The notes: generated by a model not told the origin, from the letters alone. Positions 48,419-59,670 are shown, counted from the stretch's first letter. The stretch is DNA of 64,000 nucleotides from Dichotomocladium elegans (GCA_025716815.1 JAIXMN010000010.1:558001-622000), one strand, 5' to 3'. Translations and numbers: made by a program.

Positions 48419-50511
48419 ATGGCAGAATGCAAGGTCAGCGGTATCAAGGCCTCTTTGAGATCTGTTGGGTTGAAGTAGGAGTACCAGGAGACGCTGGAAA
48501 AGCTGGTGCAGACTACTCACTTTCTTACCACTCGCACATACCAGTTGTCGCGCTGGATCCTCCTCCACGAGCTGGAACGCGACCGTGACTTCGCTCCCAG
48601 CGAGCTCCTCGGTCAAGCATTTTTTTTATGCCGTATTCCTCAGTCTGGCCGGAAGAAAGGTCATATGCGAGAAGATTAAACCGTCGACCAAGGTCATTAG
48701 GACGCTCATACAGAGACATTTTTAAGATTACACGAAGTCTACAGACATTGAGCCTGGCTAACACCGCAATATATCCCAGGTGGCGGCCTATATCAGCACT
48801 GACATCATGACATCCTACAAAGTTAATGTCCAGCTGCGGTTTGGAGAGTGTTTCCGGTGTGCTACCAACACTCTGTTAAACGTACGCCAGCGAAAGGAAG
48901 ATCTACGCAAGGAAATGGTCTGTGAAGAGAGAATATGGAGGCCGGCGCGCCGAGTGAACAAGGCACTGCGGCGCAGAAACCCGGATCCCAACAGCCTCCC
49001 GCCAGAAGGCCAGCCCATCCTCGCTGAGTTGTCACCGATCCTCCAAGCGTATGGTGACACTTGTGCGTTCGCAGAAGATGATATCTATCAATGCTTTCTA
49101 TGAACTCTGCAAATTTTTAGAGGCAAGAGGGGCAAAGTCAGTCCAGTGCTTCCCTCTCCGAACTTCCTCGGTACCATCCCATATGCGAATCTTCTGCCAG
49201 CATATATTAAGGCAGGCATCCACTAAAGCACCGTCGATCGAAAAGACATGGGGGAAGGTACTTGACCTCAAGTCCAAGGCATTCAAGGATAGGCATGGCA
49301 GAAGGTTCTTAGGATCGGTACAAACGGATGGAGTATCTGTATTAATCATACTCAAGGCTCCTGACGCAAAGAGGAGCCTTAGTCGCAAGCGAAATCGGGC
49401 TGATGACGATGGTACGAGGGGCAAGGACACTCGGAGGAAGCAAAGCAAGCACGATCAATCTGCAGATTGTTCCTACATTCAAGACATCCCACAAGACGAG
49501 TTAAAAGACACCGGGGGAAAATGTCTTCTCATTGACCCGGGCCGTTGCGTTATTCTTTATGGGATGCATGAGTTGAGCATGCCCGAGTTCCCCAAAATAC
49601 ACCGGTGTACGCGCGACCAGTGGGCCCAAGAAACAAGGATGGTGCGCTTTCGGCAGATACGTGACATCGTCAAAGATCGTTATGATGACGAAAACACTAT
49701 CCGCGAGGCCGAGGCTAGGCTTGCACAGATATCCCACACTACCGTCAATGCCGCCAGATACAAGCTCTACGTCGAGGCTCGAGGAAGGGAGTGGTCGCTT
49801 CTCAGCAACTTTTATAGCAGAACCACCACTACCCATGCGATATCAATGCACCCCGTGCACAGAAAGCATGGGCCAGCAAAGAGCGACTGGAGGAAGCGTT
49901 GAGCTCGAAAAATGCATCCATATATTACTGATCATGAGGTGCACAACTACTCGCTCCATCGGAAATTGCGTCTCTCTGCTTACATCAACCAGAGTCAGTC
50001 AGATGCTAGATTAGTGCGGATGATACGACACAGATTCGGAAGGGACACCGTACTTGTCATGGGAAATCGGACTGCACCCATGGCCCATTATCATGAGCCC
50101 ATCCGCAACAAGGGTTGGCGGGAAATGTTCAAGAGGCATGCGTTGAGGGTTTATTTGATTGACGAGTACCGTACTTGCGTGACCTGTCCCGAATGCTCCA
50201 GCCGCCTGGAGCCTTTCAAGCGTGTCCCCAATCCGCGACCATGGCAGCGAGCAAAGCGTCCTGAAGTTAAATGCCATGGGCTTCTAAGGTGTACAAACCT
50301 AGATTGTTTGAAGTCCATGGAAGAGCTTACGGGATTGTTTCGGCCGCGGCTTTGGAACCGAGACACGGCGGTCGTGCTTAAACTTTAGGCACATCCTCCT
50401 GAGTCTCCGGGTCAATGGCGAAATTCCAGAACGGTTCCGACGTGCCAAGTCCCAGGATGATGGTGAAAGTGACATGGCACTTGTCAAGTCTGTAAAACGC
50501 AAGGTACAGTA
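48419..50511 (+). pseudogene. Fanzor (eukaryotic TnpB/IS605 OrfB homologue), decayed
   Basis: RNA-guided nuclease family related to TnpB and Cas12. Segments in order: CKVSGIKASLRSVG and THFLTTRTYQLSRWILLHEL (48419-48680); FYAVFLSLAGRKVICEKIKP and ISTDIMTSYKVNVQLRFGEC (about 48612-49103); INAFYELCKFLEARGAKSVQ and PLRTSSVPSHMRIFCQHILR (49087-); RuvC-I GGKCLLIDPGRCVILYGMHE (Asp codon 49534); HRKLRLSAYINQSQSDARLV; LIDEYRTCVTCPECSSRLEP (Glu codon 50164, zinc-ribbon CPEC at 50185-50196) with the second pair CTNLDC; RuvC-III NRDTAVVL (Asp codon 50362); and the C-terminal FRHILLSLRVNGEIPERFRR. In-frame stops at 48476, 48724, 48769 and 49900, and shifts near 48630, 49085 and 50380, indicate a pseudogene, although all three RuvC acidic positions and the ribbon cysteines persist. 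Confidence 0.85.
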
Positions 50512-51159
50512 ACTGCTGCTTCTGACAGGGAGTCACGAGTGCATTATTAACGCAAAGGCTGACTTTCGCAATACCCCCTAAAGAAATTTCTGGCCCTGTT
50601 ATCGCAGGGTTACGATGCGATAAGCAAGATACTTGCCATCCTCCATTCAATGAATGGAGAGGAGGCACCTTATATGTGAGCCGGGTGGGAAGAGAACCAT
50701 ACAGCCTGCTATATGACACCAAATAGAGTCGACGTGCTAACATCATCATTTCATTGTATATTCATTCGCGCACACACAAACCGCTCGGCTTACTTCAAGC
50801 ATAAATTGCCTCTATTGAACCGCAAATACTATCTACTGATAGCGTGTTATTCATGATCGCATAACGTAAACTTGATTGACAATAAAAGTATAAAAGCTCA
50901 TCTAACAGTTCTTCCGTGGAAGAATCGCCAAATTGGGAAGCATAAGCTTATCTTGATAATCTAGATTTTATTAAACAAACACAGAGTGCTTTTGGGTATG
51001 ATAGGCTGATATCAGCTTCTTATACAACCATCCCTTGAACTTCAGGAGGAGTCTAAGACCGACAGAAGTTTGATGTGTAAGATTAGAAAAGGCGGGTGAG
51101 AAACAATATCAGCCACATGTAACGGGTAAGTCCGGGGGGAGGGTATCGATTAGTGATGG
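50512..51159. other. 3' flank of the Fanzor remnant
   Basis: No protein gene is seen. In TnpB/Fanzor loci the guide RNA commonly starts at or beyond the 3' end of the nuclease gene, so this stretch is where a guide-RNA scaffold would be expected. I could not identify one. Confidence 0.35.
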
Positions 51160-52035
51160 TCATTCGCGCGGCGCGGCCGGTTTAATAGCAAAGCTAGCCT
51201 TTCCAGATTGGTTTGGGACATTGCATTGCTGTCCCTTCTCTTTTAGGGTTTTTCTGTGCCGTTCGAGACCATCCTTTCTGGAATAGCTTCTGTTGCATCG
51301 CTCGCAGTAAATTCTGTCTGTGCCGGGAGAGGGATATGATGTTTGAATCAAAGGGACGCCTCGTGACGCAGGAAGATGCTCCGTGGTTACACCGGCTTGT
51401 TGTAACGGAAATTCTTGGCCTTCGGGGGAATAGATGTAGTCAGGTGCATACGCCTCATAACCATAATCAGTACTGATGGGGAGCTGTCCCACTCCTGCCA
51501 CGAATGGATCGGAAGGGGCGCCGCGTGGCGCAGGTAATGGCACCATGGGTATATCGTCCTGTTGCAACAGAGCATTTTGTCCCTCCAGGTTGATGTAGTC
51601 AGGCGGATACATCTCATAGCCATGATCAGCATGCATTAAGAACTGCCCTGGTGTTGTCTCGACCGGGAGAGCAAAGGAAGTTAAAGCCGGAAACAGGTCC
51701 CCGCCTGCATACGCTGGCTGCTGAAACTGAGCATTTTGTCCATCGGAATCGACGCAGAGAGGCGGATATAGTACATAATCAGGCCCGGTGCCCATTGGTG
51801 ACTCTCCTGTTTCTGGCATTGTCGAAACCATAGTCCCTATATCGTTTTTGCTCAGCGGAAGCGGTGTCTCTAGATGCGAGAGAATCTGAGTGAAGCCAGA
51901 GGCAGATTCGGCAGGTGTAGCATATTGCTGTTGCGGAAATGGGAGGTTGGAATATGCGAAAACTTGAGGAGAAGAGGCACAGTCAGGGGGGATACGAAAA
52001 AAGTTTTTCCAATAGGATTGATCGTTAATGTCCAT
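51160..52035 (-). CDS. Repeat-containing protein with C-terminal C2HC zinc finger (copy 2)
   Basis: Single-exon frame; 291 aa from the ATG at 52035, chosen because a TATA-like element at 52131-52140 lies about 100 bases upstream, whereas the in-frame ATG at 52113 would sit too close to it. The N-terminal part has Gln/Pro-rich low complexity. Three imperfect repeats follow: PDYVLYPPLCVDSDGQNAQF, GYEMYPPDYINLEGQNALLQ and GYEAYAPDYIYSPEGQEFPL. A single C-terminal finger reads CERCNRSYSRKDGLERHRKT then LKEKGQQC, spacing C-x2-C-x12-H-x10-C as in the 42 kb gene. Probably DNA-binding; partners and targets are unknown. Confidence 0.75.
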   Translation of the reverse strand: MDINDQSYWKNFFRIPPDCASSPQVFAYSNLPFPQQQYATPAESASGFTQILSHLETPLPLSKNDIGTMVSTMPETGESPMGTGPDYVLYPPLCVDSDGQNAQFQQPAYAGGDLFPALTSFALPVETTPGQFLMHADHGYEMYPPDYINLEGQNALLQQDDIPMVPLPAPRGAPSDPFVAGVGQLPISTDYGYEAYAPDYIYSPEGQEFPLQQAGVTTEHLPASRGVPLIQTSYPSPGTDRIYCERCNRSYSRKDGLERHRKTLKEKGQQCNVPNQSGKASFAIKPAAPRE

Positions 52036-52130
52036 GTTTTCTGTGAAATAAGGAAAGGCAGGAGAGTAAAGGATTAAAAAATGAAGGGAAGTCAAAATTG
52101 TGAAATGAGGCATTAGGACAATAAAGGTCG

Positions 52131-52140
52131 CTTTTTTTAT
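52131..52140 (-). promoter_or_regulatory. TATA-like element upstream of the C2HC gene
   Basis: TATAAAAAAA on the minus strand, about 100 bases upstream of the chosen start codon. Confidence 0.45.
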
Positions 52141-52313
52141 ACCTTACGGATCCATCCCGCACATCCCGACATGTCGGAACCCGATGCTCAGCTTCCTCGT
52201 GGTAGACTTCCTTGCGCGCGTACGTTGTATCACTAGAATTATGCATATCACCCCCCGCCATGGACGATAACAAATCAGTACGTTAATAACCCGCACTGTA
52301 TGAAAAAAAAGTA

Positions 52314-52715
52314 TTATAAACTCTGAAAACACTGTACATTAAGCACGAGATTACCTATAGCGACTTTGGCGTGTCCATCGTAAACATAATCTTCCATTTG
52401 CTGGTAGATGCAGTCACGGATTAAAGGACACCAAAAAGTTATTTCAAACAACTTGCTAATGATAATAGGTAGTAGAGGCAAAAAAAGCCGCGATTTCGAA
52501 CATTCTTCGTAGGACGGCAGAAAAAGTAAAAAGTTGGGGGACCAAGATAAACTCATTTTCATATCCTCCGCACGCCATAATGGGCTCATAATACAGATGC
52601 AATTATCGTTGAAGAAATTAATCTTGATGGAGATGGTAGTATGGTGCCTAAATACATGGTTGCGCTCAACTTCGTCTCTGAACCCACCAGAAAAAGTTCT
52701 TGCCGGCAAGGACAT
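52314..52715 (-). CDS. Hypothetical protein, coding-like frame
   Basis: 133-codon minus frame. Content is unlike random translation: a charged start (TFSGGFRDEVERNHVFRHHT), then SLSWSPNFLLFLPSYEE, and LPLLPIIISKLFEITFWCPL with a Trp-Cys-Pro segment. I recognise no family. Length suggests either a small protein or one exon of a larger one. It lies directly upstream of, and on the same strand as, the C2HC gene at 51.2-52.0 kb. Confidence 0.35.
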   Translation of the reverse strand: MSLPARTFSGGFRDEVERNHVFRHHTTISIKINFFNDNCICIMSPLWRAEDMKMSLSWSPNFLLFLPSYEECSKSRLFLPLLPIIISKLFEITFWCPLIRDCIYQQMEDYVYDGHAKVAIGNLVLNVQCFQSL

Positions 52716-55080
52716 TGATCGATAGTCAACTTACAGTATACTCCTTTTTTTTCTTTGGTAGAATAAAGTTGGTCAGGAGGAATCTCAAAAAATGCGCCTT
52801 TTGGGAATCGTGGTGGTTCAAGTCGTCATCGGGGATATGTTAGGTATCTCTTTTTTTTTACACATTTCCTTATAATATGGTTTTAAGCGAATCTCCTTGA
52901 CTTTATGTATGTTCACAACGCAGCAATGGGCGGGCGAACTCTATACAGAGGGCGCGTAAAACAAATTGGCTCTAGGCGGTACACAAGCCGGAGGCTTGGG
53001 ATCACAACACCTGATGCATGAGTTTTGCGTAACACCTGTTTTACCAATCGCTTGGCAGTCCAAAACAAAGGTTATGTCTCTGCATATATTAGTACAACAC
53101 GGTATACGCATATTGCAACGTTCAGATGTTTGATTAGGACGGACACATGGATAAAATTGCTCATATGTCATGAAAAAAAACTATGCCGCATAGCCACTGT
53201 ATCTCAGTTACAACAAGAAAATACCGTAAAAGCATAACTTGACGGATCTTGTCCCACCTGACCAATGTAACACACCGGTGCTAGCCAGTGTTGCCGTTCG
53301 GAAGATGATACGCCGTACAGATACAGTACATATAGAAAGTAACATTTGACTTTTGTTTGGACTATGGCAGGTTACAGTGGCCTGATTTTCGAGGTGAATG
53401 GGAATGAAGTGCAGCAGATGCCGGATTAGTTACAACTGCGATTCGACGCGTACTGCTTTTCCTGGATTGTTTTCATAGGTTGTCGGAGAAGATGCCATAG
53501 TGGGAAATACAATGCTGAAGTTCATCATCTTCTTTTAGTACCTCACCTTTGATTCCCTCCCAATAAATGATGGTCCTTTGCGGACATGTGGACATTCTGA
53601 AATGATTAACTATCATGTTCTTGGAAGTAGTTCTCCAATGTATTTTACGTTCGTCTTTGTCAAGTTCATCACTTTGCTGTAATGGCACCAAACTCGTACA
53701 TGTCTTTCGCTGCAGCAACAGCATGTGAAGCCAATTATAATTCAGATGATGTGTGCTCTCTCGGTAATAACACATCTACACCATCGTGTCATGAATCATA
53801 TTTTGTCAATCCATTGCTTCACCCATGGTTTGGACGTCATTTGTCGCGAAATGGCCACTTGCACAGTATCATTAACTTATTTCTACTGCCTTATCCAGCA
53901 GGAAGCGCACAGGTTTTTAATGGATGTGCTTACACTTTCAAAATTCTAGCAGGCGTTGGAGTGATACGTTTTGCACAGTGCAATATTTTTTGCCTTCCTT
54001 TTCATATAGTACACGACCACCTTTAAGCAGAAGGATGTTGTTTTAGCAGCAGGGATTCTTGGGAGTCGTATGCTATAATGATGGACTTTATTTCATGAAG
54101 AATGGCCGCAGGTGGACGTTATCGTGTAAATTGGTCGAGCACGAAGCACCACAATAGGTGTTGATGGGTAAATGAGATGTGCTAAAGATCTAGAACTACC
54201 TCCTCGTCATTGTTTACAACCATAAAATATTGCTCGCATATATGGGAACACCGTGGCACCAAAGAAGAGACGTAAGAAGACCTGTAAGCCATCACGCATA
54301 GAGGCCTATGCGTGCGACGTTGATCATTATTGCATCTACTTGCGTGGTTTATGGCCTTCATCATACTGAGCTGTTTCCAGTTTATGCTTGTTGAAGGCAG
54401 CGATGAAGAAGACTCTTTCCAGACCTAGGTCAAAAGGTTACGCTAGTGGCGCAGACAGATGCCCAAAATTGACGAATCACACGGATGGCAGTTTGCGGGT
54501 TGCTGCTGTTTTTCTTTAATTGGGTATACATTCACATGATCATGGATGTGGCTTTAGTGCCAAGATTTGCTACTGCTTCTCACAAGACTTTCTTTTGATA
54601 AAGGGCCATCTTCGTAGTCCCACAGGGAGTCTTTTCAAAGTTGCACCCTTTCTGACGTTTTGTCATCGCTACTTGTGTCGCTTGAATCACTGCCAGACCT
54701 GGTATGTATGTGTTTGCTGACATGGACCAGGAACTAGCGAGTGGAAATGAGGTAGGCGCATTTTTGATAGTGATGTGATGGAGTTTGACAGAGGAGACCC
54801 ACAACTTGCAAAAGAAAAAAAAGGACAGTGTTTATAAGGAAAACGTTCTGAAGGTAAAAAGGCGAGGGTGGGGCCCCGGGTTGCCTCTGATGAGGCGATA
54901 AGAGCATACCCACTCTACTCGGGAATCCATCCCTCCTCTCATTTTTTAACCCCCGTAGCCTTTTACTGCTCCATTACCACCCTTCTTCTTTTTTGTCAAG
55001 ATTCGCTGCCTTTTACATTATCCATTGCGTTGACTCACCGCAGTAGCTTATCCAGTAGTCAGTCATATGGCGTCAGTCTT
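52716..55080. other. Gene-poor region with fragmentary frames
   Basis: Minus frame 53473-53775 (100 codons) and plus frame 53682-54026 (114 codons) overlap on opposite strands. Neither has a domain I recognise. The region is AT-rich and probably composed of old repeats. Confidence 0.35.
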
Positions 55081-55100
55081 GCCGTCGTTCATTGTCCAAG

Positions 55101-55795
55101 ATGATCGCCAACTCGATACCAATCCGCACGTCCTTTGACATGGTAGTATTTCAAGACTTGTACTCTTTTGCACACATGCTTGAGGATAACATAAAGCGAC
55201 CCGAGAAAATGCTGTCGACTTTTGAACTCTCCACGACTTCGATTTGCTCAATTTTGGAGGAGGAAGGGTCGGTATGTGAAAAGATAGTTCATGCTAATAG
55301 CTTTGTGCGTCTGAGCAATCTGATTCGTTGATCATTTCCTGCTTCCAGAATCGGTTCACGTTCTTAAAATGGAAGGGCGAGATTTAAGAAGCACCTCGAC
55401 CCGTGTTGCTGGAATCCTAGTTAGACGGCCACTTGTTTATGGATGCTTTGTTGTCGAAGGGTGTTCCCTTCCGTCTGATCAGCTTGCGTCTGCTGCACGA
55501 TATTGTCAGGGAGCAAAACCTTGTTTATACGATCGCGCCGCTGTTCATCATGTGAGGCGGTAAATCGCCGGACAGAGTATATTCATACTATGGTTCAATA
55601 AGGTAGAAAAGGAATCCGACGGTCGTCCATCTCATCCAGGAATTCGAATGATTCAAGAAGCTACGGTCCGCAACCATCCATGCGCGCAAAACACCAATCC
55701 TGCCGCGCACAATCCCTTTTTCAAATCTATCTATTTCGTCAGAAAGCCAGCGCATTATACGTACTCGCTCATGACAGGAAAGAAAAAGTGATACT
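55101..55795 (+). other. Possible multi-exon gene of unknown function (model uncertain)
   Basis: Three plus-strand segments have coding-like composition: 55101-55272 (FDMVVFQDLYSFAHMLEDNI; MLSTFELSTTSICSILEEEG) ending at a GTATGT donor; about 55351-55560 after a TTCCAG acceptor (VLKMEGRDLRSTSTRVAGIL; VEGCSLPSDQLASAARYCQ); and 55602-55792 (KESDGRPSHPGIRMIQEATV; FFKSIYFVRKPAHYTYSL). The phases of the first two do not agree with the best splice sites, so I cannot write a complete model. No family is recognised. Confidence 0.3.
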
Positions 55796-56072
55796 ATGGC
55801 AGCAATATGCTTATATAGTTTGGAGAGAAGAAAGATTTTATTGAGAAAAAGAAATGCTGTTTATAATTCGAGGCTACGGTATATGCTATGGGGAGATATT
55901 CATATTCTTCTGGTTAAGCCGTTGAAGACGCGTGCTTCTTGCCGACAGAGGCCTACAGCACATGTGCTCTCTTGGGTTTGGGAGGTCGAGATGATCGAGG
56001 GTGCGAATGATTGCTACGATGGTATATGAATTAAACAAGTGAAGAAAGTATGTGTGTCTGTGCGTGTGTGAG

Positions 56073-56530
56073 TCAACGTACGACAAAATAGACTGTCAAG
56101 TTCTCCCGGGCTACGATTCCCCAGACCTTTTTTTCATTTTTGATCACTTGGCGGCAGGCTACCATAGAGAGAGGTGGGAAAAAGTAGGCGTTGAGCAGAT
56201 CATCTTCGTCTTCGTCTTGAACCTGCTTTGGTGACAAGATCCGACGGAAGCGCTCACATGTTTCTTGGATCGAAAATTGCCAAAACGCTAGCATTCGAAC
56301 AAACGACACAAGCGAAGCACGTCTTTCTTGATTGGCAACCTTCTTTTCACGGGCAACTTGCACTGCATCTTCAAAGCAGTTGAGTCTCCATTGATGCTCG
56401 TAACCAGCAAAGATATTGGTGTTGTACAAGGACAGATGTGGGCTATCCCGTCAAATAATAGAGGTTGCCATACTTTGGTGCGGAACGTTGATAAGGGTCT
56501 GAGTACTGTCTGATCGTTCTTCAATATCAT
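56073..56530 (-). other. Possible coding exon of unknown gene
   Basis: The minus frame from about 56448 to 56073 reads YNTNIFAGYEHQWRLNCFED, REKKVANQERRASLVSFVRM, FSIQETCERFRRILSPKQVQ and an acidic DEDEDDL stretch before a stop. This is protein-like. An upstream exon (about 56530-56470: RQYSDPYQRSAP) would join with matching phase across a GTATGG...ATAG intron. Further upstream exons were not resolved. Family unknown. Confidence 0.35.
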
Positions 56531-57936
56531 TGATTCGGAGGTACTCCGAGTGTGTTCCGCTTGGAGATAGGGACCATTTTAAACGAAGCAGAAGAGAATT
56601 TGTATGAAGATGCCAAAGCGATGAGTCATGTTGATGAGAAGACGGACACTGTTTTGACATTGCTCGGTGAGCTGGGAAGATACAGTCGATGTCAACAATG
56701 CAACCGCCTGTGGGGGGCGCTGATCGCCACCGCCTTGCGCTTGAAATGGTCGACAAGTATGTTCATTTTTGGAGCGTAGTGAGGGATCTTAGAAGAAAGA
56801 AGATGCAGAAAATAAAGAGCGCTCTTACGAAGCTTTTACATATGTTGTTATTGGCTCGTTGGCTTCCTGTCCGAACTACATCGGCTAGCCTTTTGGCAGA
56901 CTCAACACGTACTCTTACCCAAACGCGAAATTTAATATATGACCCATCTTCCACGCGTACAGCAAGCAAAGAGTAAAATATGTACCCATGCTTTCAGGCT
57001 TTCTATGGCATCCTGGGTCGCCTTTCTCCAGTATCTGCCTATCGCTCTAGGGAATAGCAGAATCTCCCATCCGCAGCAAAGTGAAGTTGGGTTTTCTGGA
57101 ATTCATACGATGATGTTATGGATTAGCTTGATGGCAGTGCTAAGCAATGGGAGGGAAATTACATTATGAAATGTTTACTGTAAACACATGACTTGTGCAA
57201 CCTCTGTCTTTTTGCTTCTTTTCCCGCATGCCAATACAATGATTTTCTGGTCCAGGTGCGAAGATCGTCCTAGACATAGAAGTCCGGCAATAAGGTCTAC
57301 TCCAACATTTAGCTCGTCATGCTGCCTTGGACATTCCAATGGAAACATCGACATGAGCTCAGCGTCTTCCTACAAGTTCGATCCTCTTCGATCTATTTAA
57401 ATTCGTACATACGTACGGTAGAGACAGCCAATCAAGTGAGCTTCGGCGCATCCATATGCCCATCATGCTCTGCGTACATGACTGTATTCATCAGCTTCTC
57501 ATAAGATGTATATGGGACATTATTCACTGTATTGTTCGTAAATCAGAGTAGATCTTAAAGATTAGAATTCATGGATCAGCCCAAAATGGACAACAAGAAT
57601 TAGCTTACATACGTAATATATCGTGCCAGAGGATCGTCCCTCCATAGTTTCCCACATTTCTTCATTCCTTGCTAGCCAAACTGCCCGGTCTTTCAGCTTG
57701 TCTACGTGTATATCCCATCACTTATCAAGCAGTAAAGTGGCCAAAACCTGACGCAGATTTACCCCCTCTATACTTTGTGCTCCACAACCGTAGGTAAATA
57801 AAATGCGCTTTTTCTTATGAATGATACGATGAGAGTAGAGTATGACTAGCAAAGAGGAAATAAAGGTATTGAACGCCGTAAACCTAATATACTCGTAACT
57901 TCGATTGCGTTCCCATTTCCTCAATAATAGTAACCC
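56531..57936. other. Region with unresolved small frames
   Basis: Opposite-strand frames overlap at 56451-56976. The plus frame 56552-56779 (LNEAEENLYEDAKAMSHVDE) could be part of a gene but has no partner exon. No repeats or RNA genes are recognised. Confidence 0.3.
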
Positions 57937-58236
57937 TTAAACAGTTCGCGAATGTTGCTTGATATCAATTGCCGCCTTAGCAATCAGTCTCAGCATCGCC
58001 TCCAATTTTAATGCTGAAAAAAGCAGTTCCAACCGCTTCTTGGGATATGGATGGTTGACCCGATCCTTGATATCACAGCATACAGAGTCAAAGATTATAG
58101 TTTGCAGTGTGATGGAGTCATTGAAAGGCAGACGACACATTGGATAGGTTGACATGTAGTCCGATTTCCTTCTCACCTGTCTAAGCATGTACATGGAACG
58201 CGCCAGTCGGGGGGTTGTTGGATTCCACACAACCAT
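57937..58236 (-). other. Hypothetical open frame
   Basis: 99-codon minus frame with plausible composition (RLARSMYMLRQVRRKSDY; YPKKRLELLFSALKLEAMLR). A second minus frame follows directly downstream (57924-57718). Unrecognised; it may be a fragment of one decayed gene. Confidence 0.3.
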
Positions 58237-58625
58237 GGGTTGTCAAGCCATGATGGAGCTAATATCGAGAGATACCTGGTACTTTGTGATGGCATAAGAT
58301 GGATGATGAATGACTGCCATGCCTTGAATGATTTTGTCGTGGTATCAAAGTAAAATAAGATTCAATGGACATTTGTCTGCAGTAGTGGTGAAAACCAATC
58401 TAATAATGTATGGGACTTATACAGACGCACACCCGTATTATCAACCTTGGCTCTTTTCTCTGACAAAGTTCACTACATTCGAGTCTTACTATGAAGTGAT
58501 GCCTGTGTATGTCGAAGGCTGGTGATCCACAGAGATGCTCTCTAGACGAACGTTAGGGGTGGCAAGGAATTGCAAGTCTGTGGACCAATGTGTACTCCAC
58601 TTGAGACGCTCAGGATTGAGAACTA

Positions 58626-59066
58626 AGATATATCCACAGAAAGCTGCATTTGGTAGGTTTTGTAAGGGACCATGTTGCGGTACATACTGAAGAATCTCTA
58701 CTCATGCTGTGCACGGAGCAATGTGTCCCGAGAATACAGCCGGATGACAACAGCAGTTGGACCTTTGCAAATCGCGAAGGAGGAGTGCGTTTGGTCATTA
58801 CATTAATACCGACTTTTATTGGATCATTCAATACATTTTCCATATCGTAAATAATGCTCAGCCTAGTCATGCACTTGGGCTTTCAGTGGTTTTATAAACT
58901 TCATAGATTCCTAGGCAAGCTGTTACCAAGAGCATTCGAGCCACGAGATATTCTGACTTATAAAAGTGAAATGCTGCAGATTGATGATATTCTGCAAAAT
59001 TCTACAGAGCACTATGCACATACGAAGAAAAGCAATGACAGGTCTATGTATAGGGAAACAGTATAG
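58626..59066 (+). pseudogene. Interrupted coding-like frame, unknown family
   Basis: One plus reading frame runs from about 58626 to 59066 with a single TAA at 58848. Translations on both sides look like protein (NREGGVRLVITLIPTFIGSF before it; LGFQWFYKLHRFLGKLLPRA and KSEMLQIDDILQNSTEHY after it). It could be a nonsense-mutated gene fragment. No family is recognised. Confidence 0.35.
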
Positions 59067-59670
59067 CTTTCCTTTGGTTCTGCAGATCGAAAGAACGTGC
59101 ATAGGTGATGATGAATCAGTGTGTGCAAAATGAATAAAGTTCGCAAAGAATCTTCCATCAACTCGTTCCGTTTTCCAAAATAGACAGCGCGTCTGCGCCA
59201 TTGGTTTTGACTGTTTCTATCAATATACGCGCATGCTGCTAAGAAAGGCCATAAAGGTACTCTTGTGCGGCAGTAGTGGATGTCTCTTTCTCTCTCTCCT
59301 GTCCATTAATGGAAGGCGATTCATTAACGTACATGAAAGCTTTGGGGAAGAGGGAGGGGGATGTATGATGAAGGCTCCAGAAAAAGTTTATTTCTTGGTT
59401 TGCGAATTTTCCCTCCTTTTTTTTGGGAGGGCAAAAAGTCCCACTTTTTTCTCTTTCCCTCACCCACCGCCCCCCTTCCGCCCACTTCGCAAGGAACATT
59501 TTTTTTTCAACTTCCACAGCCTCCCCCCCACGAAATTTCGTTTGCACTGTGTGACGTCGTTTTTTTTTCTTCCCAGGTTGGGCTTCAGCCAGAAAGTAAA
59601 GCGTGAGAGGGAGCAGTGGCGGGGGTGTTCGCGGGCCTCCCATAAACACCCTATCTGCATCACCTCCGTC

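Noticed and set aside
48419..49103. Explaining the Fanzor stop codons as introns
   Set aside because: No GT-AG pairs remove the stops while preserving the conserved N-terminal blocks, and some stops lie within blocks; decay is simpler.
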